From assembly GCA_002422345.1 (NCBI GenBank), contig DIUL01000173.1, positions 1-6,693 on the forward strand: DNA of 6,693 nucleotides, written 5' to 3'. A program made the translations under genes and the position numbers. Below the pieces are notes generated by a model. That model did no database searches, had not been told where the DNA came from, and saw only the letters and a program-made list of their open reading frames with translations. The stretch is from Acetobacteraceae bacterium UBA6159. GTDB lineage: Bacteria; Pseudomonadota; Alphaproteobacteria; Acetobacterales; Acetobacteraceae. Shown piece by piece: positions 1 to 6,626 of the stretch (its first letter is position 1; every line of letters starts with the position of its first letter).

Positions 1-939
1 GGTGATTGACCGGACAGCAGTGAGAGCATCTCTCTCCATGAAGCGCAAGGCACGCTCGATATATGGTCGAACCTCCCGATCTTTGGATACGTCGCGCAAC
101 GAGCCTTTTTCTAGGCGGTACACTCGAGGTGGCGCATATGATTCGGAGTAGGAGCTGAACGTATAAAGAAAGCTTTGGTCGATTGAGAGTATCTCGGCCG
201 CGCCATCACCGTCTATATCCTCGAAATCCACCCGACCCCCATCCACGGTGGGGCCTACCACGGAAATCCACTTTCCTGTCTCATCCAGTGTCATGATTCG
301 AATCGACGTGCAGCAGTGCGCGCCGCCCGAATAGAATGTAGCAAAAACCTGCGGAAGTGGCGTCGTAGCATCAAGTCGGACAACTGTCGCTCGCGAAAAG
401 GTAAAGCCGTCGACTCCCATATCCGCCAAAGCCGTCCTTAATGGTGTTGTCCCCTCTGCCTGTACCGTCGCAATAGGACGGCGGGTGGTAGGCGGATTTG
501 GCGTGGTTTCCAGGGTTACAGTAATAGGACCGTGACGGAGGGTTACAGGACGATCGCTCGATTTGTATTCGACTATCGCCCGGGCAGGAGATTGGGGTGC
601 CTCGAACACAGTTTCTCGAAACCCATTCAGTAGCGCGATGTATGCGTCCGAGGGTAAGAATATGCGAGATTGCATTTGTTGCCGAGCCTCGGCGATCGTC
701 TTCGACGATGTTGGGCCAACCATGATCGCGTACCAGCCGTTGCTGGCGAGCACTACCCGAACGCCGTCGACTGACTGAGCGTAGGTTAGAGCTATATCGA
801 TAGCTTCTCCCCTGTCCTTCCTTGCCGCCAGCACAATCATCCGCTGGGGAATGAGTTGCTCAGGGACGGCCGCCACGGCATGTGCCCCTGCAATCAGCAA
901 GATCGACAACAGACATAGCGCGACGCACACCCGCTTCAT
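1..939 (-). CDS. Exported protein with SPOR-like and VCBS-like regions, partial (C-terminus beyond left edge)
   Basis: Reading the minus strand from the ATG at 939-937 gives 313 open codons up to the edge of the window without a stop. Residues 1-24 form a signal peptide (MKR, then a hydrophobic stretch, ending AHAVAA), so the product is probably periplasmic or secreted. Residues 33-90 (MIVLAARKDRGEAIDIA, then VRVVLASNGWYAIMVGP) resemble SPOR-like peptidoglycan-binding segments seen in alphaproteobacterial exported proteins. A middle region contains FYSGGAHCCTSIRI (202-215), with adjacent cysteines. It is followed by DFEDIDGDGAAEI (238-250), an acidic, calcium-binding-like motif typical of VCBS/FG-GAP repeats. 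A weak AGGA at 954-951 lies 11 bases before the start. The reading frame and signal peptide are directly visible; the domain names are recalled from family patterns. The gene is divergent from the next one and less GC-rich, so it may be cargo or flanking chromosome. No function is known to me. Confidence 0.85.
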   Translation of the reverse strand, partial: MKRVCVALCLLSILLIAGAHAVAAVPEQLIPQRMIVLAARKDRGEAIDIALTYAQSVDGVRVVLASNGWYAIMVGPTSSKTIAEARQQMQSRIFLPSDAYIALLNGFRETVFEAPQSPARAIVEYKSSDRPVTLRHGPITVTLETTPNPPTTRRPIATVQAEGTTPLRTALADMGVDGFTFSRATVVRLDATTPLPQVFATFYSGGAHCCTSIRIMTLDETGKWISVVGPTVDGGRVDFEDIDGDGAAEILSIDQSFLYTFSSYSESYAPPRVYRLEKGSLRDVSKDREVRPYIERALRFMERDALTAVRSIT

Positions 940-1094
940 TCTCGTGTGTTTCCTATTTTGGCCGCAGTAACGCCTGTGGAGCCGATAGGATGGCACGGTC
1001 ATGGGCCGAGCGCATAGAGGTGGCCCGATGCCTGGAAGGCTGATTGTGCCGCGTCGCCTACCCTATATCGGGCTAAAATTGCGGAGGATGCAGA
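940..1094. other. Divergent intergenic region
   Basis: This 155-base spacer separates two genes transcribed away from each other, so it should carry promoters for both. I see no clear -35/-10 pair. TAAAAT at 1074-1079 and TATATC at 1064-1069 are AT-rich hexamers upstream of the rightward gene, but neither has a good -35 partner at normal spacing. No copy of the tRNA-Ser 3' end is present here, so there is no evidence that this is an integration junction. The change from a less GC-rich gene on the left to GC-rich genes on the right happens across this spacer. Confidence 0.5.
1083..1087 (+). promoter_or_regulatory. Ribosome binding site for the 504-residue protein
   Basis: GGAGG lies 7 bases before the ATG at 1095. 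It is the best Shine-Dalgarno match in the window and supports this start. Confidence 0.75.
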
Positions 1095-2609
1095 ATGTCC
1101 GAGCCATCTAATGAAGCCACTAATTATCCAGTACGGGCGACGATATCAGCCTGTGAGGTGATCACCTGGATCGCGTTCCGCCGGGCGCTCCCATGGGACG
1201 GGCTGAGTGCGCTGTTCCGAGCGTCGCATAACCGGTGGGGCACGTGTCCGCCGGAGAAGGTTCTTGAAGCCCTGGAAGCCCGAGCGGGGTTGGCGCACGG
1301 TGGGCCGTTTCATCGGGTCTGGATTCCCGATCGTGCCCGATCCCGCGACCAAATTCCCGACAGAGACAGGATACTCACGCCCGAGGGGCCGGCCATCCTG
1401 CGATCCATCCGCGCCCGGCTCCGTCGGGATACGGGGCGATTGCTGAAATACGCGGAACTGGCCGTCATGCTGCGCGACGATATCGAGGCGGATGCGCGGC
1501 TGTCATCCTCCGTGAAGGCCGCACGCGATGAACTGCGCGACCGAGCGGCGGGTGGTCTGATCACGGTCCATGGCATCCCGACCACGGGCGCGGGCCTGTC
1601 GGCAAAGCCCGCGCTGCCCGAGGCGGTGCCCGCAAGCCTGTTCATGCATCCCTCTGTCATGATCACGGAACTGAACACGATTCAGTCCGATACGGCGCGG
1701 CCGATCGAGGAATGGATGTTCCAGAGTCTCCCCGGATATGAGCGGGTGCAATTCAGGACGGCGGACGTGCTGGCGTTGTGGCCGGCGCCCGCCGCTGGCG
1801 CACTTCTTCGCGAGGAACGGGCCGCTGCCACCATGTCGGACCCAGTCGTAACCCTGTCCGACCTGCCTGCGGCATGGACGGTAATGGAGTGCATTGCCGG
1901 GATCATGATCCGCGATCCTGTCGTGGTTCATAACTGCGATCTTCAACGGAGCGCCGCTATCGGGCCACAGGCACATCGGGGCACGCCGCGTGAGGCGGAG
2001 AGCAGGGTGAGGCTGGAATTACAACGATCCTGGAAACTGCTCAAAAATCCAACGTCCGTAAGCTGCTCCGCCAATACGGCTTGTGATGAGTTATTGAATG
2101 CTCTCACTCGGGGCGAGATATCGGCCAGTGGCGTTCGGCCGGATGGGATACGTGTTGCCATGGACCCGGCGGATTGGCGTGGTCTTGTCCTTCGCGACGG
2201 GCGCGACGGTGTCATTGACGCCGAACCAATCAACCGGACCTTGTCTCATGTGTGGCGGGAAGTCTCCATCAACAAAGTGGATATCATCACACGATGGCCA
2301 CCGGATGCGGGTGATCGACCCGGCTGTACTGAGGCCGAACCGCAATCGACATCGGCGGCAGAGACCACCGGACGGAGCAAGACCCGATACACCGAAGGAC
2401 TGCTAAGGGCCGAGTACCGCGTTCGTGTCGCACGGTGGCAACAGGCCGGCGCCGGAATGGTACCGCCGTCATCGGCCGAAGATCACCTATGGGCGTTGTC
2501 ACGGTTTGAACATGCCCCTCGGGTGGCTCTCCGGAAAGCCCGCCAGGACTTGGCCCCCGAGTCGTGGAAGAAGCCCGGTAAGCGCGCTGGCATGAAATGG
2601 CGTGATTAA
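1095..2609 (+). CDS. Conserved hypothetical protein with an internally duplicated architecture
   Basis: This encodes 504 residues from an ATG with a good GGAGG 7 bases upstream to a TAA. I do not recognise a named family, and no catalytic motif, signal peptide or membrane segment is visible. The architecture looks like two related modules plus a tail. Module 1 (about 17-230) starts ISACEVITWIAF and ends VQFRTADVLALWP. Module 2 (about 252-401) starts VTLSDLPAAWTVMECI and ends INKVDIITRWP. Each carries a short glycine-centred strand (LITVHGIPTTG at 155-165; EISASGVRPDG at 341-351), then a W-containing segment, then the closing V-x-D-V/I-x-x-x-WP pattern. The tail (431-504) is rich in Arg, Lys and Trp (RKARQDLAPESWKKPGKR) and could contact nucleic acid. 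Proteins of this general look occur as hypotheticals in alphaproteobacterial accessory DNA, as far as I recall. It is transcribed in the same direction as the replication operon but is separated from it by 122 bases. Confidence 0.8.
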   Translation: MSEPSNEATNYPVRATISACEVITWIAFRRALPWDGLSALFRASHNRWGTCPPEKVLEALEARAGLAHGGPFHRVWIPDRARSRDQIPDRDRILTPEGPAILRSIRARLRRDTGRLLKYAELAVMLRDDIEADARLSSSVKAARDELRDRAAGGLITVHGIPTTGAGLSAKPALPEAVPASLFMHPSVMITELNTIQSDTARPIEEWMFQSLPGYERVQFRTADVLALWPAPAAGALLREERAAATMSDPVVTLSDLPAAWTVMECIAGIMIRDPVVVHNCDLQRSAAIGPQAHRGTPREAESRVRLELQRSWKLLKNPTSVSCSANTACDELLNALTRGEISASGVRPDGIRVAMDPADWRGLVLRDGRDGVIDAEPINRTLSHVWREVSINKVDIITRWPPDAGDRPGCTEAEPQSTSAAETTGRSKTRYTEGLLRAEYRVRVARWQQAGAGMVPPSSAEDHLWALSRFEHAPRVALRKARQDLAPESWKKPGKRAGMKWRD

Positions 2610-2731
2610 GCCTGCCTGAAGCGCGGCAGTCCTGGAATTTGAAACGCGCCACGGCGGGAATTCGGCAGTATTGGACGGCTTGAATACCGGTAGCGATTGC
2701 TAGGCACCCCCGAACATTCGGATGTGCTCAC
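2610..2731. other. Intergenic region upstream of the replication operon
   Basis: This 122-base non-coding gap probably holds the promoter for the five-gene run. TTGGAC at 2671-2676 and TTGAAT at 2680-2685 could serve as -35 elements, but no acceptable -10 sits at 16-18 bases, so I do not call a promoter. The perfect palindrome TACCGGTA is at 2685-2692. A weak stem (CTGCC at 2612-2616 with GGCAG at 2625-2629) follows the upstream gene but lacks a T-run, so it is not a convincing terminator. Confidence 0.45.
2710..2721. promoter_or_regulatory. Possible operator: short inverted repeat before the AlpA-like gene
   Basis: CCGAA and TTCGG arms flank a 2-base centre (CCGAACATTCGG) ending 10 bases before the ATG at 2732. 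It overlaps the only GGA (2720-2722) that could act as a ribosome binding site. A repressor bound here could block expression of the operon, and the small DNA-binding protein encoded next is an obvious candidate. The repeat is short enough to arise by chance. Confidence 0.2.
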
Positions 2732-2971
2732 ATGGACGCCACTACAAGCCCTTCCCGCCGCAAACCCGCCTACATCCCCGACGATCCCCTTTTGACCGCC
2801 CGGGAGTCCGCCGCCGAACGCGGCCAGGCCCTTTCGACGTTTTGGAGGGATGTTGCCGCCGGCCGCGTGCCGCCGGCCTATTACGTCTCGCCACGTTGCC
2901 CACGGTGGCGCCGGTCGGAACTGCGTGCGGCGCTGGAAGCCTGCCGGGCCGACCGGGTGGGATCGCGGTGA
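2732..2971 (+). CDS. AlpA/excisionase-like small DNA-binding protein
   Basis: This encodes 79 residues. Residues 20-70 (LLTARESAAERGQALSTFWRD, then VAAGRVPPAYYVSPRCPRWRRSELRAALEA) fit the MerR-like winged-helix fold of AlpA regulators and phage excisionases: a 'lta' helix start, a recognition helix through STFWRDVAAG, a short wing (PPAYYVSPRCPRW) and a closing SEL-RAALEA helix. In the P4-like family such proteins activate or repress island genes, including the integrase, or act as recombination directionality factors. Here it heads a tightly packed operon, and its TGA overlaps the GTG start of the primase gene by four bases (GTGA at 2968-2971), implying translational coupling. The ribosome binding site is weak (GGA at 2720-2722). 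The start at 2732 keeps the whole domain and is the only ATG in frame near the domain. Whether it is a regulator, an excisionase or both cannot be told from sequence. Confidence 0.85.
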   Translation: MDATTSPSRRKPAYIPDDPLLTARESAAERGQALSTFWRDVAAGRVPPAYYVSPRCPRWRRSELRAALEACRADRVGSR

Positions 2972-5283
2972 CGGTCCCGACCCTCCTGGAACTGGCGGTG
3001 TTGCCGCGCTGGGTGGCTTGGCGCACCGAGCGTCGCAAGGCCACCGCCGCCGTTACCAAGGTGCCGAAGAACCCTCACACACTGTCCGACGCCGCCAGCA
3101 CGCGCCCGGGCGATTGGGGAACCCGTGCCCAGGCCGAGGATGCTGACCGCCGCCTTCCCCCCTCCGACCATGGCCCCGGCGGCGTGGGGCTGATCCTGGG
3201 GGACTGGAACGGCTTGGCGATCGGCGGCGTTGATCTGGATGCATGCCGCGATCCCGCCACCGGAGCGGTGGAAGATTGGGCGCGGGACGTACTTGTCCTG
3301 TTGGCGACCTATGCCGAGGTGTCGCCGAGCGGGACAGGCATCAAGGCGTTCTTCTACCTGGAACCCTCGGCGGTGGAAGCCTTGCGCGCCGCGCATGTCC
3401 TGAACCCCGATGCGCTTGGCCGATCGTTCAAACGTGGAACTGGGCGTGACCACCCTCCCGCCATCGAAGTCCATCTGGGCGGGCGGTACTACACCGTCAC
3501 GGGCGATCGTCTGGACGATTCTCCGGACGGTCCGCGCGTGGTGAAGACGGCGGTCTTGCGCATGCTGTTGGGCGATATTGGCCCCGCCTTCGCCAAGCAA
3601 TCGGCCGGAGATGCGAAGCCGGACCGTAGCGGGCGTGCCTTTGCCTTGGCCGGCCGGATGCGCGCCGAGGGGCAATCGTTCGAAGACTTCAAGCGTGCCT
3701 TGGACGGAAACGACGACCTGGCAGCCTGGAAGCGCAGCAAGGGCGAGGCCCACGGCGAACGGGAACTCAAACGCACCTGGGATCGGGTGGTGTCATCGGA
3801 GGCTTGGCCAGTCCCCAACCTTGCGTTGGCGGTGGCGGACACGTTGCCGGCGCCTGGGCTGTCGCTTGACCTGTTCCCCGGTCGTTGGGCGGATTGGGTC
3901 ATGCGGGCCGCGCAACGCGCCGGTTCGCCACCGGACTATGTCGCGTTGTCCCTGTTGGTCGTTGTCGGAGCGACGATCGGCAATGCTCGGTGGGCAAGTC
4001 CCTGGGACGGGTGGGAACATCCCCCGATCATCTGGGGTGCATGCATCGGCAATCCGTCGGCGGGGAAATCGCCCGGCATCGAAGCCGCCACCGGCCCGTT
4101 GGACAAACTCGCGGGCGAACTGAATGACGACTGGGAAGAGCGGTTGCGGGACCATCGCACGCAAGCGCAGGCCGCGAAGGAAACGCGCAAGCGCTGGGAA
4201 CAGAACGTTGCGGCGGCGGTGAAGAATGGCGTTCCTCCGCCAACCGAGCCGATCGGCGCTCGTGATCCGACCCAGCCCCGGAAACGTCGCGTCTATACAA
4301 ACGACCCGACCGTGGAAGCTGCCCGTGACATGAGCGCGGCGAACCCGCGCGGGTTGCTGTTGCACCGTGATGAACTCGCGGGATGGCTGGCCAGTATGGG
4401 GAAGTATGGCAACGGCAACGCCGGGGCCGATCGCGGGTTTTGGTTGCAGTCCTATGAGGGCAAGCGGTGGTCCAGTGATCGGGTAAAGGACGGAGACGAT
4501 GCCCCTGACGTGCCGCATCTGACGTTCGGTATCCTGGGGGCATTCCAGCCCGACCGGCTGGCGTCGGCACTGTTGGCCGGGGACGATGACGGATTGCCCG
4601 CGCGGTTTCTCTATTCATGGCCTGTCCAGTCCGCGACCGTGCCGCCGCGACCCGGGCGCAATTCGCTGCCGATCGATCTGATTGCCGCCCTGCGTCGGTT
4701 GCGGGACCTGCCGATGCCGGATGGTTCGCCCGTCATCTTGATGTTTGATGAAGACGCGGCGGAAACCTTGAACGCGTGGCGCCAGGAAGTCCGGGACATC
4801 GAGACCGGCGCAACTGGGCTGTTCCTATCCTGGGTGGGCAAACTCCCTGGGATGGCCGTTCGGCTGGCACCCATCGTGGCGCACCTGACGTGGCTTTGCG
4901 CGCCTGGCGACCGCCCCCCGCCAGAACGGATCACGTTGGATGACCTTGTCCGCGTGCTGGGTTTCCTGACGGACTATGCGGTCCCGATGGCGCGCCGCGC
5001 GTTCGGAGAGGCCGCGCTACCGGAAGCCGAGCGGGACGCTCGACGCCTTGCCCGGTGGTATCTGCGGCAACCGGCGCCTCGGCCGGACGTGCTGAATGCC
5101 CGTGGCCTGCGGCGTATGGCGGATGGACCTGGCATCGAGACCGCTGCGCAGATCGAAGCCGCCATGATGGAACTCACCGAACTGGGGTGGGTTCGGTTTG
5201 CACCGGGACGCGAGGGGACCACGATCGGACGGCGGCGGTCGGATTGGTCGGTCAACCCGGCCGTACAGGATCATGTCCCATGA
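2968..5283 (+). CDS. Primase/helicase-like replication protein (prim-pol-like N-terminus plus DUF3987 ATPase)
   Basis: This encodes 771 residues from GTG 2968, preceded by GGGTGGG at 2955-2961. The frame is open for 82 more codons upstream, to ATG 2722, but that stretch overlaps the regulator gene out of frame and lacks the family look. The N-terminus (LPRWVAWRTERR, then KVPKNPHT) is typical of island primases. A prim-pol-like domain spans about 1-190: acidic motif I GVDLDACRD (87-95), motif II SPSGTGIKAF (119-128) and a strand GRYYTVTG (172-179). The DUF3987 ATPase region has Walker A GNPSAGKSPG (361-370), a charged helical insert (about 385-445), a Walker B-like LLLHRDE (463-469), then FGILGAFQPDR (520-530) and DGLPARFLYSWP (541-552). 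The C-terminus (740-763) resembles a winged helix. By family it should prime and unwind DNA at the element's own origin. Motif II has Lys126 where many relatives have His. Four-base overlaps join it to both neighbours. Confidence 0.88.
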   Translation: MTVPTLLELAVLPRWVAWRTERRKATAAVTKVPKNPHTLSDAASTRPGDWGTRAQAEDADRRLPPSDHGPGGVGLILGDWNGLAIGGVDLDACRDPATGAVEDWARDVLVLLATYAEVSPSGTGIKAFFYLEPSAVEALRAAHVLNPDALGRSFKRGTGRDHPPAIEVHLGGRYYTVTGDRLDDSPDGPRVVKTAVLRMLLGDIGPAFAKQSAGDAKPDRSGRAFALAGRMRAEGQSFEDFKRALDGNDDLAAWKRSKGEAHGERELKRTWDRVVSSEAWPVPNLALAVADTLPAPGLSLDLFPGRWADWVMRAAQRAGSPPDYVALSLLVVVGATIGNARWASPWDGWEHPPIIWGACIGNPSAGKSPGIEAATGPLDKLAGELNDDWEERLRDHRTQAQAAKETRKRWEQNVAAAVKNGVPPPTEPIGARDPTQPRKRRVYTNDPTVEAARDMSAANPRGLLLHRDELAGWLASMGKYGNGNAGADRGFWLQSYEGKRWSSDRVKDGDDAPDVPHLTFGILGAFQPDRLASALLAGDDDGLPARFLYSWPVQSATVPPRPGRNSLPIDLIAALRRLRDLPMPDGSPVILMFDEDAAETLNAWRQEVRDIETGATGLFLSWVGKLPGMAVRLAPIVAHLTWLCAPGDRPPPERITLDDLVRVLGFLTDYAVPMARRAFGEAALPEAERDARRLARWYLRQPAPRPDVLNARGLRRMADGPGIETAAQIEAAMMELTELGWVRFAPGREGTTIGRRRSDWSVNPAVQDHVP

Positions 5284-5636
5284 CCGGCTGGCGTGACCGG
5301 TTGGCCGTCATACGTGCCGGATATCCGGGTGCCGTTAGTGTCAATAGCGCCAATAGGTCAGCGTCACCGCGATTGCCGCCAGCTATTGGCACTATCGGCA
5401 CTATTGGCAACCGGGTGAAGACACACACGACGCAATCGCCGCTTGATATGGGAGTGTTGCCGGAACGGGCATGCTCGGACTGCGGCGGCGGCCTGTGGTG
5501 GCGTGTCTCCGCGTGCGAGCCGGGCGGACCGGGGCAATGGGCGTGCGAGCGCTGCGACCCTCCGCCGCCTGATATCTGGCGGGACGCATGCGCCGTTCCC
5601 ATGGCCGGGGAGGATGGTTGCCGTGATGATCGCTGA
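5280..5636 (+). CDS. Small zinc-ribbon-like protein downstream of the primase
   Basis: This encodes 118 residues from an ATG that overlaps the primase stop (ATGA at 5280-5283), with AGGA at 5267-5270 nine bases upstream. The C-terminal half holds four well-spaced cysteines: ACSDCGGGLWWR (C65, C68) and WACERCDPPPPD (C89, C92). This fits a CxxC-x20-CxxC zinc ribbon, with further cysteines at 79, 104 and 114. The N-terminal half is low in predicted structure and includes NSAN (22-25) and IGTIGTIGN (37-45), which come from the 9-bp DNA repeats lying in this part of the gene. I recall similar short Cys-rich proteins after DUF3987 primases in alphaproteobacterial islands. The role is unknown; it might assist the primase or bind DNA. 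The first half of the gene may be conserved as DNA (a possible origin) rather than for its protein. Confidence 0.65.
   Translation: MTGWRDRLAVIRAGYPGAVSVNSANRSASPRLPPAIGTIGTIGNRVKTHTTQSPLDMGVLPERACSDCGGGLWWRVSACEPGGPGQWACERCDPPPPDIWRDACAVPMAGEDGCRDDR
5339..5409. repeat. Iteron-like array of 9-bp units; candidate replication origin
   Basis: Three tandem 9-bp units on the plus strand, CTATTGGCA (5383-5391), CTATCGGCA (5392-5400) and CTATTGGCA (5401-5409), are matched by two adjacent units in the opposite orientation at 5339-5356 (TGTCAATAG and CGCCAATAG). The 18-base left arm pairs with 5383-5400 with three mismatches around a 26-base centre. The period of 9 keeps the reading frame of the overlapping gene. 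Arrays of short repeats next to a primase/initiator gene are typical of iteron origins, such as the P4 origin with its alpha protein. Origin function here is inferred. Confidence 0.5.
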
Positions 5637-6255
5637 CGAACTACTCACCATGACGGGCCAGGCCGCGCCCGACACAGGCCCATTGCCGGCGACCGAAGGC
5701 CCATTGACACCCTCGGCGCCCGCTGGGCCGCGACAACGTAAACGAGCGCCGCGCGTGAAGATGACGGCGGAGAACGGGGGGATATCGTTGGATGTCGATC
5801 ATACACACGCGGCAACCGGGTGGGCGATGATCATGAACGCGATCGGTACCGATGATCCCGACTTCCTGCGCGCCTTTCTGTCTCAAGTCGCCAACGCTGG
5901 CTTTCAAGGTCAGGAACCCGATCCGAGCGGCGCCAACTTCATCCTGTCCGTTGTGAAAAGCATTGAACCTCGCGACGAACTGGAAGCCATGCTGGCGGCA
6001 CAGATGGCGGCTGTTCACATCGCGACCATGACCTTTGCTCGGCGGCTGGCGCATGTGGAAACCCTCCCCCAACAAGACGGCGCCGAACGGGCGTTCAACC
6101 GGCTGGCCAGGACCTATGCGGTTCAGATGGAGACGTTGAAACGCTACCGGACCGGCGGGGAACAGAAGGTCACGGTTCAGCATGTCACGGTCAACGACGG
6201 CGGACAGGCCATTGTCGGAACCGTGACACCTGGGACGCCGGGGGGAGGGGGGTAA
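5623..6255 (+). CDS. Conserved hypothetical protein of integrative elements or prophages
   Basis: This encodes 210 residues if started at GTG 5623; ATG 5626 and ATG 5614 are alternatives. GGGGAGG at 5607-5613 lies 9 bases from the GTG and 12 from ATG 5626, but abuts ATG 5614, so I prefer 5623 or 5626. The gene overlaps the upstream one by 14 bases. The first 45 residues are rich in Pro, Ala and Thr with a basic patch (RQRKRAPRVK), probably disordered. A helical core follows, including IEPRDELEAMLAAQM, HIATMTFARRLAHVE and AERAFNRLARTYAVQMETLKRY. The C-terminus (EQKVTVQHVTVNDGGQAIVGTV) looks like short beta strands ending in a glycine run. I recall this last block as strongly conserved in a family without a function found in alphaproteobacterial prophage-like DNA, beside HGGxSTGP proteins. 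No enzyme motif is visible. A structural or DNA-packaging role is possible but unsupported. Confidence 0.75.
   Translation: MMIADELLTMTGQAAPDTGPLPATEGPLTPSAPAGPRQRKRAPRVKMTAENGGISLDVDHTHAATGWAMIMNAIGTDDPDFLRAFLSQVANAGFQGQEPDPSGANFILSVVKSIEPRDELEAMLAAQMAAVHIATMTFARRLAHVETLPQQDGAERAFNRLARTYAVQMETLKRYRTGGEQKVTVQHVTVNDGGQAIVGTVTPGTPGGGG
6244..6248 (+). promoter_or_regulatory. Ribosome binding site built into the glycine-codon run
   Basis: GGAGG lies 6 bases before the ATG at 6255, within the G-rich codons for the Gly-Gly-Gly-Gly end of the upstream protein. The stop and start share a base (TAATG), so the two genes are coupled. Confidence 0.6.
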
Positions 6256-6545
6256 TGAAAAAACCGAAGGACAACCCCATGCACCCGGAGCCGGACCGGC
6301 TGGCGGCAAGCCCGAGGTGCGGTGCCCGAACCCGCGCGGGCCGCGCCTGCCAGGCTCCGGCCATGCCGAACGGGCGTTGCCGCATGCACGGCGGGGCAAG
6401 CACGGGACCCAGGACACCGGAGGGCCTGAAACGGATGCGGGACGCGAAGACCAGCCATGGCCGCTATACGGCCCAACATCGGGAATTGATGCGGCTGTTC
6501 CGCGCCCTGGACGTGGCGACGAAACGCACGCTTGTGGGCCTGTAG
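6255..6545 (+). CDS. HGGxSTGP-motif small protein
   Basis: This encodes 96 residues starting in a TAATG overlap with the previous stop, with GGAGG 6 bases upstream. The signature is RCGARTRAGRACQAP (21-35), then MPNGRCRMHGGASTGP (37-52) and RTPEGLKR (53-60). Cys22, Cys32, Cys42 and His45 are spaced C-x9-C-x9-C-x2-H and could bind one zinc ion. A second conserved-looking patch, KTSHGRYTAQHREL (65-78), precedes a short C-terminal helix. Proteins with the HGGxSTGP motif are common in alphaproteobacterial prophages and genomic islands, but their function is not established to my knowledge; binding of nucleic acid is a reasonable guess. It closes the operon; no clear terminator follows directly. 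Family assignment is firm, function unknown. Confidence 0.85.
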   Translation: MKKPKDNPMHPEPDRLAASPRCGARTRAGRACQAPAMPNGRCRMHGGASTGPRTPEGLKRMRDAKTSHGRYTAQHRELMRLFRALDVATKRTLVGL

Positions 6546-6564
6546 ATTCGGTCTGGCCACCACC

Positions 6565-6610
6565 GGGGGTAGGGCACCGAGGAACGTCTTGGGGGTAGGG
6601 TTGGGGGTAG
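6565..6610 (+). repeat. Three G-rich direct repeats (GGGGGTAG) next to tRNA-Ser
   Basis: GGGGGTAGGG occurs at 6565-6574 and 6591-6600, and GGGGGTAG at 6603-6610. The last two belong to an exact 10-mer, TTGGGGGTAG, repeated at a 12-base interval (6589-6598 and 6601-6610). They lie in non-coding DNA between the last island gene and the tRNA. Direct repeats at such a place can be arm-type binding sites for a tyrosine integrase. The closely spaced G-runs could also fold as a G-quadruplex. Both readings are inferred. Confidence 0.6.
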
Positions 6611-6626
6611 AAAAATACGACCAACA

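Noticed and set aside
563..778. 71-codon open frame on the plus strand
   Set aside because: It lies opposite the minus-strand exported protein, whose frame has a signal peptide and domain motifs throughout.
2612..2629. Stem CTGCC/GGCAG after the 504-residue protein as a terminator
   Set aside because: It has only 5 bp in the stem with an 8-base loop and no T-run afterwards.
2671..2700. Sigma70-type promoter starting from TTGGAC
   Set aside because: No reasonable -10 hexamer is found at 16-18 bases.
2722..2967. 82-codon in-frame N-terminal extension of the primase starting at ATG 2722
   Set aside because: It overlaps the AlpA-like gene out of frame across its whole length, reads as Arg/Pro-rich noise, and the GTG at 2968 has a G-rich ribosome site and a normal family start.
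2881..3753. 290-codon open frame on the minus strand opposite the primase N-terminal region
   Set aside because: It is a shadow of a gene with clear primase motifs; the translation shows no domain or ribosome site.
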